Below are positions 51,207 through 59,430 of a stretch of DNA of 64,000 bases, piece by piece. Each line of letters starts with the position of its first letter. Position 1 is the first letter of the stretch. The DNA is from UBA10107 sp963835585 (GTDB lineage Archaea; Nanobdellota; Nanobdellia; Woesearchaeales; UBA10107). The stretch is from positions 496,001 through 560,000 of the forward strand of contig CAWIGF010000003.1 in assembly GCA_963835585.1 (NCBI GenBank), read 5' to 3'. The notes beneath the pieces were generated by a model. That model made no database searches. It was given only the letters and a program-made list of their open reading frames with translations, and had not been told where the DNA came from. A program made the position numbers and the translations under genes.

Positions 51207-51890
51207 ATGAAAGCGTTATTAGACAGACACGAAATTCCGATACAGTCCATACAAGGACGAGAGAGAAAAGACTTGGAGCTGACTATCACCGTTCCTGTCC
51301 AAACAGACATATTCAGGCTACTCAAGCTTTCTCCGGAAGCAGGGACAAATAAAGATTTTCTTAAAGGGGCCAGAGAAAAAGTAAAAGAATGGTTCAATGA
51401 AGACGTTGCATACCATCTTTGCTGTTCGGATCAGAGCATGGTACGTCCAATCCCGATCGGATACGATAGATTCAATGACGCATGGATTCTTGACGGAGAA
51501 CCTGACGAGCATGGATTCCTGAAATTGATTTGGAAACACAATAATATCGAAGACACAATGCATTTTTTGTCAATTAATCTTTCTCTCTGCAATCAATTCT
51601 CCGAAAACAAGGAATTCTATACTCCCGACTATTTCATGAAAAGCAAGAAGATAGAGAACTTCATCAGATCGCCACAGCATCCCGAGCAATTATTCATGGA
51701 CCCTGAGAAGATGAAATCATACGGCGATAAACCAGTCAATGAAAAGAAAGTTGAGGGCATAGCAGAGATAATCGGCACATGTTTTTGTTCCGATTACAAG
51801 CCTAACATGGCATATGCATTGTTTTGTAGAGATTACACTGTTTATTATCTTAATACATTATCGGAAAAAGCAGACAAAATACTGAACTGA
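51207..51890 (+). CDS. Hypothetical protein, 227 aa
   Basis: TATA box (atatttatatatc) about 27 bases upstream of the ATG indicates leaderless transcription. Mixed helices and strands, two cysteines together (YHLCCSDQS) and a later TCFCSDYK. No known family. Confidence 0.55.
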   Translation: MKALLDRHEIPIQSIQGRERKDLELTITVPVQTDIFRLLKLSPEAGTNKDFLKGAREKVKEWFNEDVAYHLCCSDQSMVRPIPIGYDRFNDAWILDGEPDEHGFLKLIWKHNNIEDTMHFLSINLSLCNQFSENKEFYTPDYFMKSKKIENFIRSPQHPEQLFMDPEKMKSYGDKPVNEKKVEGIAEIIGTCFCSDYKPNMAYALFCRDYTVYYLNTLSEKADKILN

Positions 51891-51965
51891 TTGTTCTTAT
51901 TGTCCTTCCACATAATAATTTCCTACGCTGTTCGCACAGAATTTGAATAAATAATGCAGAGAAAT

Positions 51966-52232
51966 TCAGTTAAATACCCTATATCCTATGATTTTTTCGT
52001 ATTTTATTTCGTGCCCCTCACAACGCACACCATGTCCTTGCCCGGCATTTGGTTCTTTTGAAAGGATCAATCCGTCTTCCCCGAACATAAATATATATCC
52101 CTCGTGTCGCAATGGTTTTCCATTGCCATTTTTGTGGTCGCTTTCGACAAACATAAGAACGCGATTACTTATGCAGGCATCTTTCTGTATAGAATTTTTC
52201 AGAGTATCGATTTTTTCACTAAGTTCGGCCAT
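51966..52232 (-). CDS. Hypothetical protein, 88 aa
   Basis: Start MAELSEKIDTLKNSIQKDAC at 52232 lies 27 bases after a TATA box (atatttatatat on the minus strand). One helix then beta strands with VLMFVESDHKNGNG, GYIFMFGEDGLIL and YEKIIGYRVF. Could be a small beta domain of PH type; no family assigned. Confidence 0.5.
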   Translation of the reverse strand: MAELSEKIDTLKNSIQKDACISNRVLMFVESDHKNGNGKPLRHEGYIFMFGEDGLILSKEPNAGQGHGVRCEGHEIKYEKIIGYRVFN

Positions 52233-52333
52233 ATTTTTTTGTGTTTTTATCCCATATATAAATATTTCGAGGGTAGTCAAAAACGAACCTGCCCCGATAT
52301 ATTTAAATAAGAGCATAGTGATGACGCAAGATC

Positions 52334-52795
52334 ATGGAATTGTCAGGTTCATTGCAGGACAAAATCAAGGGCGATAATCCCGTTCGCTGCGGCTGCGGAT
52401 TCATACGTCTAAATAGCAAGACGAATAAGTTTCCTGAATTGCAGTATGTAATGCAATGCGATCATTGTGATTTTCACTTATACAAGGGAGCATCAACTCC
52501 TGAAGAAAAAGAAGAAGTAATAAAAATGATAAACAAAGTTAGGCAGGCTAGACAAGTTATGCTCCACTCACAGAATAATCATCTCGCTAGTTCTGCAGAA
52601 GCGAATAAGGAAGAAGAGAACTACATTAAGTTACCAAGACTGTATTCAAGAGCAGCATATATGCAAAACCTCTACGAACAGGCAATTTCGAATTATGAAA
52701 ATTTACGAAACAAACTACTCGAATTGCCTACGGAAAAGACATTCACACAGGCTCCGTTTTCATCCGAAATAGGAGGAAAATTACTCACTGATTGA
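52334..52795 (+). CDS. Zinc-ribbon protein, 153 aa
   Basis: CGCGF near residue 19 and CDHCDFH near residue 42 form a zinc ribbon, followed by charged helices (PEEKEEVIKMINKVRQARQ...) resembling a coiled coil. TATA-like element (atatatttaaata) about 27 bases upstream. Function unknown. Confidence 0.6.
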   Translation: MELSGSLQDKIKGDNPVRCGCGFIRLNSKTNKFPELQYVMQCDHCDFHLYKGASTPEEKEEVIKMINKVRQARQVMLHSQNNHLASSAEANKEEENYIKLPRLYSRAAYMQNLYEQAISNYENLRNKLLELPTEKTFTQAPFSSEIGGKLLTD

Positions 52796-52832
52796 GATGG
52801 ATATTTTTATTGATTGAGCTGACCTAAACAAA

Positions 52833-53072
52833 ATGGAAGAAGTAAAAATTGATGGGCTGTATCGTCATTTCAGCGGAAAAGAATATAGAGTTATTGCGAT
52901 TGCGAGGGACTGCAACAAGCCAGATCTGATACGGGTCGTATACAAAGCGCTTTATGAATCCCCTAAATTCGGAAAAAATCAAGTGTGGACAAGAGAGATT
53001 AGCGATTTTGTCGGCAACAAGGATCAAGGAGAAGGCAATCTCGTTAAGAGATTCACATTCGTTCCTGAATAA
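52833..53072 (+). CDS. DUF1653-family protein, 79 aa
   Basis: IDGLYRHFSGKEYRVIAIAR, RVVYKALYESPKFGKNQVW and RFTFVPE follow the DUF1653 pattern (G-x-Y-x-H-F-K/S-G-x-x-Y and VVYxALY). A small beta-rich family of unknown role. A TATA-like stretch is 27 bases upstream. Confidence 0.75.
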   Translation: MEEVKIDGLYRHFSGKEYRVIAIARDCNKPDLIRVVYKALYESPKFGKNQVWTREISDFVGNKDQGEGNLVKRFTFVPE

Positions 53073-53183
53073 GCATCATTTCTTCTTTCAAAAATTCAGC
53101 AAATTTTCTATCGTTGAAAAGGCTTAAATATTACCTTAAATTAGCAAATCCAGAGATGTTCTAGACTCAGTTTGAATGCACTC

Positions 53184-53210
53184 ATGAAGGTAATAACAGG
53201 AGCAACATGA
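53184..53210 (+). CDS. Possible 8-residue leader peptide
   Basis: ATG AAG GTA ATA ACA GGA GCA ACA TGA encodes MKVITGAT; its TGA overlaps the ATG of the next gene (53207). Such an upstream frame could couple translation, but it may be chance. Confidence 0.25.
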   Translation: MKVITGAT

Positions 53211-54217
53211 CAATAAAGAACGCAATCAACGAACGCTATTTTGAAGAAGAATCGAAAGCCATGTACTATGTCTTAGGTGCTTTCTATAACTGCTATCGCC
53301 CATCGACAAAGTATGGGAACTATTTTATTTTTCAATCACAATACAAAGACCTTGTGCGGATAATAAATAAAGAGCTTGAGTCCAAATATTCAATAACATG
53401 TACTGACTCCAAACATGGAAGAAATTCGCACATGATATACGCACGGTCGCTACAACTCAAGAATGACCTTGTCCATCTTGGCTTGAATGCCCCAAGGGAA
53501 GAACGAAAATTCCCGGAAAAAATAAAAGAGGAAAATATAAGTCATTTTGTCAGGGGATTTATTGATGCAACTGCAACAGCTTTCCAACCAAAAAGCAATG
53601 GATACACGACACTCGAAATCCATTTCAACAATTTATTCTTATCAGAACTTAATGATGTTTTGAAAAAATATGCAGGAGTGAATCGTGAAAAGAAAACAGA
53701 TTCAAATACTATCTACTATGGCCACAAAAATGCAATACGTATTCATGATTTCATCTATAAGGACTGGCAGTACATCCAGGAAAGCGGCCTCTGCTTGCCA
53801 TGGAAAAAAGAACTCTTCGGAACAGACTATGTTGTAAAACAAACAAGGGCAACTAAACTTAAATTACAAAAGAGAATAGAGGCGGCAATTACATTATTTC
53901 GTGAAGGCAAGTATACTGCGGTTGAAATCGCCAATCTAGTCGGCTATAAATCTCCTCCTGCATTCTACGCGGGATTCAGAACAGTGACAGGAGAGCCTCT
54001 TATGCAATGGATGCGAGAGAATAATATTCAGCACATCACAAAAGGATTCAGGAAATCACTCGCAAAAATCGAGAAATCCAAGGAGTGGATGATTCAAAAC
54101 ACGAATCCCTTGGATATTTTCAAAATGCTAGGCTATAGCTCTTATTACAAATTTAGCAAAGCGTTCGAGCGACACACAGGAAAAACAATAACGGAATGGA
54201 ACAGACAAATTAATTGA
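53207..54217 (+). CDS. LAGLIDADG-like domain fused to tandem AraC-type HTH, 336 aa
   Basis: N-terminal ~200 residues resemble a two-motif LAGLIDADG homing nuclease: MYYVLGAFYNC near residue 18-28 and HFVRGFIDATATA near residue 113-125. The catalytic acids of both motifs are replaced (N/C and T), so cleavage is unlikely. The C-terminal ~115 residues carry two AraC-type helix-turn-helix units: VEIANLVGYKSPPAFYAGFR followed by TGEPLMQWMRE, and IFKMLGYSSYYKFSKAFERH followed by TGKTITEWNRQ. It looks like a domesticated nuclease used as a regulator. A GGAG site precedes the ATG. Confidence 0.8.
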   Translation: MTIKNAINERYFEEESKAMYYVLGAFYNCYRPSTKYGNYFIFQSQYKDLVRIINKELESKYSITCTDSKHGRNSHMIYARSLQLKNDLVHLGLNAPREERKFPEKIKEENISHFVRGFIDATATAFQPKSNGYTTLEIHFNNLFLSELNDVLKKYAGVNREKKTDSNTIYYGHKNAIRIHDFIYKDWQYIQESGLCLPWKKELFGTDYVVKQTRATKLKLQKRIEAAITLFREGKYTAVEIANLVGYKSPPAFYAGFRTVTGEPLMQWMRENNIQHITKGFRKSLAKIEKSKEWMIQNTNPLDIFKMLGYSSYYKFSKAFERHTGKTITEWNRQIN

Positions 54218-54315
54218 TATCCTATGATAATTCATCTTTTCTTGATTTATTACGTCGCTCCTTAATCGGACTGCTTCCTGAGGAGCATATATAACAAGGA
54301 CATAATGAGAAAACA

Positions 54316-54687
54316 TCATAACTCGAGCATTTTTAGGCCCGGTATCTTTTTGAAATCATTGTCAAACGTGACCAATGTCGCATCATTAGTAATACAAATT
54401 CCCGCTATTAATGGGTCCATTGCATTTATCATAGTGCCTTTCCGAGAGAGATTTTGAGCTATCTTTCCGCTAACTTCCGCTTCATTATCAGTGAAAGCCA
54501 AGGTTTGCGTTCCCTGCATGATATTTTTTATGACAAATATGTCCTTTTCGGACGCTCCTGCAAAGAACTCATGTAGCGAAATGACGTTAATGACGGCATC
54601 CTCATCAACTAGTATTTTCTGTATTTTCTTTGATCGCTCAGTATTATCTAGCAAATCAATTAGAGCTGATGTATCTAGCACGTACAC
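54316..54687 (-). CDS. PIN-domain toxin (VapC-like), 123 aa
   Basis: MYVLDTSALIDLLD with the first catalytic Asp, VISLHEFFAG with Glu, and INAMDPLIAGICI plus VTFDNDFKKI with the later acidic residues; all four PIN acids are present. PIN toxins cleave RNA. GTG start at 54687; it overlaps the antitoxin gene by 32 bases. A second motif, TDNEAEVSG, matches the family. Confidence 0.92.
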   Translation of the reverse strand: MYVLDTSALIDLLDNTERSKKIQKILVDEDAVINVISLHEFFAGASEKDIFVIKNIMQGTQTLAFTDNEAEVSGKIAQNLSRKGTMINAMDPLIAGICITNDATLVTFDNDFKKIPGLKMLEL

Positions 54688-54919
54688 GTTGTATGCGTTC
54701 CTCCACGTCTTTGCCCATTTTTTCTCTGATCTCGCGCATACGTTCCTGGAGTTTTTTGTGCTCTTCAGGCGTATGATTTAGTATGCCTATTATATCTCTG
54801 ATTTTCAATTTTCTTCCTGTAATGCGTTTAATCACTTCGCTGAAACTTTCATCAGCCTGTTTCTGCATCTTAAGCGCCTCATAGGCGTCTTCTGTTATGG
54901 TGATTGTTTTTACTACCAT
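54656..54919 (-). CDS. VapB-type antitoxin, 87 aa
   Basis: MVVKTITITEDAYEALKMQ is the DNA-binding opening common to archaeal VapB-like (DUF217) antitoxins. The C-terminal half is basic and helical and would wrap the toxin. It precedes and overlaps the PIN gene on the same strand. The palindrome at 54923-54942 is its likely operator. Confidence 0.88.
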   Translation of the reverse strand: MVVKTITITEDAYEALKMQKQADESFSEVIKRITGRKLKIRDIIGILNHTPEEHKKLQERMREIREKMGKDVEERIQRVRARYISSN

Positions 54920-54922
54920 ATG

Positions 54923-54942
54923 TGTTTAAACATATGTTTAAA
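54923..54942. promoter_or_regulatory. Perfect 20-base palindrome upstream of vapB
   Basis: gtttaaacatatgtttaaac equals its own reverse complement and lies between the antitoxin start (54919) and its TATA-like element (gatttataagt on the minus strand). Presumed autoregulatory operator of the toxin-antitoxin pair. Confidence 0.65.
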
Positions 54943-55329
54943 CTTATAAATCTTTTCTTTATTTATCTTCTGTATAGCAAATAATCAATAGAAAGGAATA
55001 AATAACGTTAATACCTAGGACATATAATATACTCATCATCAAAAAAATAAAAATAGTACTTCAAAAACAAATTCATACAATCTATGGTAGGGGAATGGTT
55101 TACAAAAGGATACACCAAGACTTTATCATTTTCAAGTGATGAAAGCGTTAAAATACCATAAAAAGCTGATATGGCCTAAATTGACAATTATAGCCTATTC
55201 TAAGACATACCAGGCTGCGAAAACTTTATAAAAGGAACCTCAAATATGAATCTATCGTCTAGATTAATCAATCTAGACATGTCATGAGAACATCATGATC
55301 AAAAACTAACACACGGAGGTGTTTAGGTA
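54943..55329. promoter_or_regulatory. S-layer gene upstream region: promoter and long structured leader
   Basis: No gene seen in 54943-55190; it is AT-rich without recognised structure. A TATA box (actttataaaa, about 55217-55227) is about 100 bases before the S-layer ATG, so the mRNA has a leader of about 75-80 bases, unlike most genes here. The leader contains a hairpin, GTCTAGATT/AATCTAGAC (55257-55278), and ends with a strong GGAGGTG (55316-55322) ribosome binding site. Confidence 0.65.
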
Positions 55330-57843
55330 ATGGAAGTAAAGAAAGTATTGAAAGTGGCGACTGCAATCGCAGCGAGTGCCTCCTTTATTGGAGCAACATT
55401 GCTAGGTGCAGTAGCACAAGATCTGTCGACATATCCGGCGCCATTCGTAAACAATGGCGTATTTGACGCGTTTATCGTCGTCGGTGCAAATGCACAACCG
55501 GTAGATATAGTCGGCGCAGTCGACGTTGGAGCAAGCCTTCAATTCTCATTGAAGCAGGCAACAACACAAGTTGGCGCTAGCAGCGCAACAATTGACAACG
55601 GCGTAATGATCCAGAAGTCTGGAAACAAGTTCGTCTACGGGAATTCAATCTCGTCGGTAGAAGGAGCAGGAGCATCCCTTTCACAGGATGACTTGCCATT
55701 GATACTTGCAGACGGAAAATACGTTGATTCTGAAGGAACTAATACAAATTCTGTAACGTACACTCAGAGGCTCGCGTTCAACACGAACACCACAGCTAGT
55801 TTGGTATACACAGAAGATGACAGATTGGCTCCAAATGCAGGAGACTATTTGTACATACAAAAAGACCAACAGTTGTACAACTACTCGCTTGAATTCGACA
55901 GCCCAGTTGTCTATGACGACACAACCAGCGCAGACGCGCTCAATGACTGGAAGACAACGACACTCAACATAGAAGGAAAGACTTACACAGTTACTGACTT
56001 ATCATTGACAGCATCTCTCGGAAAGCTTTCATCGATTACATTGTTATCAGGAGAAGCTGTTTTGTGGTTAACGCAAGACAATCCAATAACAAAGACTGTT
56101 GATGGCGTACAACACACTATTGAAGTATTGTCCGTTACTGAGCCAGCTGTATCTCAAACAATGGGATGTCAGGTTCAAGTTGACGACGTTACTGCAATCA
56201 TAGATGTTGATAGCACGCAGACAATCAACGGAGTCCAGATTGGTGTAACTGATGCAAGAGCAATCAGGTCACAATTACAGGACACGAACGTATGCCAGTT
56301 ATCCATTGGAGCAAGCCAAATCGAGCTTAAAGATGGAGACCAGGTACAAGTTGACGGGACAAACCTAGAAGGTTCCATGACAACTTTCCATGAAGCTACT
56401 AATGGACAGTTCGAAGGATTTGACGTTGTATACAACGCAAATGATTTAACTGACGACAAGTACTTGACGGCAGGCCAAGAATTCATCGACCCGGTATTCC
56501 AAAGCTGGAAGATCGTGTACGGCGGATTGACTGCTAACTACGAAAACTACACAATACGAACGAGTGGAAGCGCGAACGCGTACTTTGACTTCATCAACAA
56601 TGCTGGAAAGCAGGTTGAGATACCAATGTACATGAACAAGACTGGAGCAGCTGCGAACAACAAAATCTTCTTAGGAAGAGGTTCGAACCCTAACCAGCAA
56701 TTGCTTGCAACCGGAACCGGCATAAGCGGAGCTGACATTCCCGCAAACATCTCAACAAGTTCCGTATCGAACTTGGAAGGAGTGGATATCCTTGCAACAA
56801 CACCAACTGGAGAAGCACACGTGTTTGAAATCTCAAGCATAGACACCAACAAGAACCAGACGAACATCCAAGATTTGACGAATGGAAGAACATTCGACAA
56901 TCTTGACTACACACCTAGTATATACACTCAGTTGTCACTTGGATCGTTTGGATCGTTGAACGTTGATTTCGCGGGTAGCGCGATTTCTGCAAAAGTAGAC
57001 CTATTGGATAATACAACAACCGCATTCGTTGGTGTGTCAAATACAGTACCTGCGAAAGTTGAAACGCATGCACTTGGTTCAATCAGCCTTGCTGACATTA
57101 ACGGAGGCAATGTAACGATTTCGTTGTCAGAACTTGACAGAAACGGCAATGCAAAGATACCTGTTCAGCAACCAGCTTCAGTTGTATCAATTAACGTATA
57201 CGAGGACACGACAAGCAACCACAACGGCCAGATTGATGTAGGTCCAGCATCTGCAACAAATGTAACTGCAACACCACTTACGTTGATAGCGAACAACGTC
57301 AACCTAGCAGCTGACAACTCGAACTACGAAGTTCTTGTAACACCAGTTGGTACAGTAGTAACGTCTGACAACAACAATTACGCATCAGTCGTAATACAGA
57401 TGCCTACTGCAGAAGTATACGGAAACGTATTCATCGCACCAATCGTTGCACAATTAACAGGTGCAGCAGGTGGGTCACCAGCATATACAATCTCGAAATT
57501 GAATGTTGGCGCAGCAAAGCTTGACAGTGATGTCACTGACATAACGGCAGACAACTTAATCATTATTGGCGGACCTTGCGCAAATAGCGTCGCAGCGAAA
57601 GCACTTGGGTTAACATACCCAGCATGCGGAACTGCTTCAGGAATTGCAGCAAACACGGCAATAATCAAGGAAGTTGCTCAGTCGACAGGAAAAGTATCTC
57701 TAGTCGTCGCAGGTTACTCTGCAGATGACACGCAAAGAGCTACAAGAGTCCTTTCAAACTACAACGCATACAACTTAACAGGAAGTAGCGTTACAGTTAC
57801 AGGAACTAGCCTGACTGACATACAAGTTTCGAAATCAGCGTAA
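55330..57843 (+). CDS. S-layer protein, 837 aa
   Basis: Signal peptide MEVKKVLKVATAIAASASFI... ends near AVAQDLSTYPAPFV, as in methanococcal-type S-layer proteins. The N-terminal domain (residues about 30-420) carries IVVGANAQPVDIVGAVDVGASLQ, TEDDRLAP, YLYIQKDQQLYNY, CQVQVDD and AIIDVDS; the rest is beta-rich and ends with LIIIGGPCANSVAAKALG and VSLVVAGYSADDTQRATRVL, both characteristic of the C-terminal S-layer domain. Several N-X-S/T sites. Forms the regular outer protein coat. Codon use is strongly biased toward A-ending codons such as GCA, ACA and GGA, as expected of a very abundant protein. Confidence 0.95.
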   Translation: MEVKKVLKVATAIAASASFIGATLLGAVAQDLSTYPAPFVNNGVFDAFIVVGANAQPVDIVGAVDVGASLQFSLKQATTQVGASSATIDNGVMIQKSGNKFVYGNSISSVEGAGASLSQDDLPLILADGKYVDSEGTNTNSVTYTQRLAFNTNTTASLVYTEDDRLAPNAGDYLYIQKDQQLYNYSLEFDSPVVYDDTTSADALNDWKTTTLNIEGKTYTVTDLSLTASLGKLSSITLLSGEAVLWLTQDNPITKTVDGVQHTIEVLSVTEPAVSQTMGCQVQVDDVTAIIDVDSTQTINGVQIGVTDARAIRSQLQDTNVCQLSIGASQIELKDGDQVQVDGTNLEGSMTTFHEATNGQFEGFDVVYNANDLTDDKYLTAGQEFIDPVFQSWKIVYGGLTANYENYTIRTSGSANAYFDFINNAGKQVEIPMYMNKTGAAANNKIFLGRGSNPNQQLLATGTGISGADIPANISTSSVSNLEGVDILATTPTGEAHVFEISSIDTNKNQTNIQDLTNGRTFDNLDYTPSIYTQLSLGSFGSLNVDFAGSAISAKVDLLDNTTTAFVGVSNTVPAKVETHALGSISLADINGGNVTISLSELDRNGNAKIPVQQPASVVSINVYEDTTSNHNGQIDVGPASATNVTATPLTLIANNVNLAADNSNYEVLVTPVGTVVTSDNNNYASVVIQMPTAEVYGNVFIAPIVAQLTGAAGGSPAYTISKLNVGAAKLDSDVTDITADNLIIIGGPCANSVAAKALGLTYPACGTASGIAANTAIIKEVAQSTGKVSLVVAGYSADDTQRATRVLSNYNAYNLTGSSVTVTGTSLTDIQVSKSA

Positions 57844-57850
57844 AAGCTGA

Positions 57851-57882
57851 TTTTATTTTTTCTTTTTTATTTTCTTCTTTTC
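57851..57882 (+). terminator. T-rich terminator after the S-layer gene
   Basis: A run of T-rich tracts (tttta, tttttt, cttttttatttt) starts seven bases after the S-layer stop; archaeal polymerase terminates at such oligo-T stretches without needing a hairpin. Confidence 0.6.
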
Positions 57883-57917
57883 AAAACCTATTTATATCAC
57901 TTCAACATCGCAATCCC

Positions 57918-58265
57918 ATGAAAAAGGACTTGCAGCAGAAAATCAAGATCATAGGCGTTCCAAAAGAATACCTTCTAAGACACGGTGAGTTAACTCCTGC
58001 AATGCCTTTATGGGAGACAAGAAGGGACAATGCATTCTACTTCGCCCGGGACGTCATGGCAGGGAAAATTAATTATTATGAGGGAACATTTGTAGCATAT
58101 CGGCGCGGAGCTCTTGTAGGCCAGAGCAAAAACAAAAGAGCGTTGTACCATAAAGCAAGAGAATATTATGGAACATTAAACCTCACCGTTTTCCCAGTAC
58201 CGACCCAAAAAACAGATAAGAGCATAGAAGACGCAGTCAAGAACGCCATCGAAAATACATCATAA
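57918..58265 (+). CDS. DUF5678-like protein, 115 aa
   Basis: FARDVMAGKINYYEGTFVAYRRGALVGQSKNKRALYHKARE fits the small DUF5678-like pattern of a Y-x-G-x-(F/W)-VA strand pair followed by a helix. Its TATA box (cctatttatatc) is about 26 bases upstream. Function unknown. Confidence 0.5.
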   Translation: MKKDLQQKIKIIGVPKEYLLRHGELTPAMPLWETRRDNAFYFARDVMAGKINYYEGTFVAYRRGALVGQSKNKRALYHKAREYYGTLNLTVFPVPTQKTDKSIEDAVKNAIENTS

Positions 58266-58326
58266 ATCGCATTCTCAATATAAAAAATTATATAAACTAC
58301 ACGACTGTTAAAATAAGAGGGGGAAA

Positions 58327-58929
58327 ATGACAATAACATACGAATCACTTTTCGAGATTCTTAGGAAGGAAAAGAACCAGGAAGATCTTCAGAAAATAGA
58401 CGATTCCTTCTTCAGCGATGTAAAAAACTACATCGACGACAAGAACAAAGCATTGCATGAAAAGCCAAGGCTCGAGCAATTCACCGAGGAAAACGAGCAA
58501 AATGCCCTTAGAACCCAGTTAAAAAGCGCCCTCAAGCTCATACGAGAGATCATCAACAGAAGGCAGAGAAAGATAATAGAAATAGCCATGAACAAGGCCG
58601 AGAACGGCTCAAATATAATCAATACAAACTCATTATTACCGGAAGAAAAGGTATTCTTTGACCACCAAGTGGAAGTCATAGGAAATTTCCGCGCATCGCT
58701 CCTGGACAGCATGCACAGGCCTAACACAGCCCCTAAACCACAAGACTTAAATATGGCTCCGCACGAACCCAATACTAGCGACCTTAAGGTGCAGATTCTT
58801 GAATCCGTGCCTAAATTCGTCGGTGTGGATCTGGAGATTTACGGGCCTTATATGGCGCAGGAAACAATTGCATTGAAGCCGGAAATCGCGGATATGCTCA
58901 TAAAAACTAACAAAGCGAAGATAATATGA
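58327..58929 (+). CDS. gins51: GINS complex subunit (Gins51-like), 200 aa
   Basis: N-terminal A domain with YESLFEILRKEKNQEDLQKI, then RQRKIIEIAMNKA and LLPEEKVFFDHQVE; C-terminal B domain with VPKFVGVDLEIYGPY and the end KPEIADMLIKTNKAKII. The A-then-B order fits Gins51 rather than Gins23. GINS couples MCM and GAN in the replicative helicase. A GAGGGGG site precedes the ATG. Overlaps L44e by ATGA. Confidence 0.88.
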   Translation: MTITYESLFEILRKEKNQEDLQKIDDSFFSDVKNYIDDKNKALHEKPRLEQFTEENEQNALRTQLKSALKLIREIINRRQRKIIEIAMNKAENGSNIINTNSLLPEEKVFFDHQVEVIGNFRASLLDSMHRPNTAPKPQDLNMAPHEPNTSDLKVQILESVPKFVGVDLEIYGPYMAQETIALKPEIADMLIKTNKAKII

Positions 58930-59246
58930 AACTGCCAAAAGAAACGAAACGATTCTGCCCTACGTGCAGAAAACATCAGACTCACAAGATACTGATAGCC
59001 AAGAAAAGAACAAGAGGAACGGCAAGACCATTGTCCAGAGGATCGTTAGTAAGAGCGCACAGAAGGAGCCAGGATGTCGGCGTCGGAAATCACGGCCGTT
59101 ACTCTAAGCCGCCAAAACCAAAGATGACTGGAAAGAAGCAAAGCAAGAAGACTGATCTTAGGTATGAATGCACGGTCTGCAAGAAACAGCACGTGCAAAG
59201 AAAGGGATACCGTACAAAAAAAATAGAGTTCAAGCAGGAGAAATAA
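58926..59246 (+). CDS. rpl44e: Ribosomal protein L44e, 106 aa
   Basis: Basic zinc-binding protein with CPTCRKHQTHK and CTVCKKQH, typical for L44e. First of a conserved archaeal series L44e-S27e-aIF2-alpha-Nop10. Confidence 0.95.
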   Translation: MKLPKETKRFCPTCRKHQTHKILIAKKRTRGTARPLSRGSLVRAHRRSQDVGVGNHGRYSKPPKPKMTGKKQSKKTDLRYECTVCKKQHVQRKGYRTKKIEFKQEK

Positions 59247-59248
59247 AA

Positions 59249-59428
59249 ATGAGATACAATCCGACAACCAAGTTCGACAAGATAAGATGCCCGAAATGCA
59301 AGAATGAGCAAATCGTTTTCGAGAAGGCAAGCATGAACGTGCCCTGTCTCGTATGCGGCAACATCCTTGCTGAGCCAACTGGCGGAAAGGCAATAATAAA
59401 ATCCAGGATTCTTGAGTCGCTAGAGTAA
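59249..59428 (+). CDS. rps27e: Ribosomal protein S27e, 59 aa
   Basis: MRYNPTTKFDKIRCPKCKNE and CLVCGN form the zinc ribbon. The ATG at 59249 is two bases after the L44e stop; a longer frame opens inside L44e but is not used. Confidence 0.95.
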   Translation: MRYNPTTKFDKIRCPKCKNEQIVFEKASMNVPCLVCGNILAEPTGGKAIIKSRILESLE

Positions 59429-59430
59429 AC

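Noticed and set aside
55245..55310. Short upstream frames in the S-layer leader
   Set aside because: Several ATGs occur, but none has a ribosome site or meaningful length.
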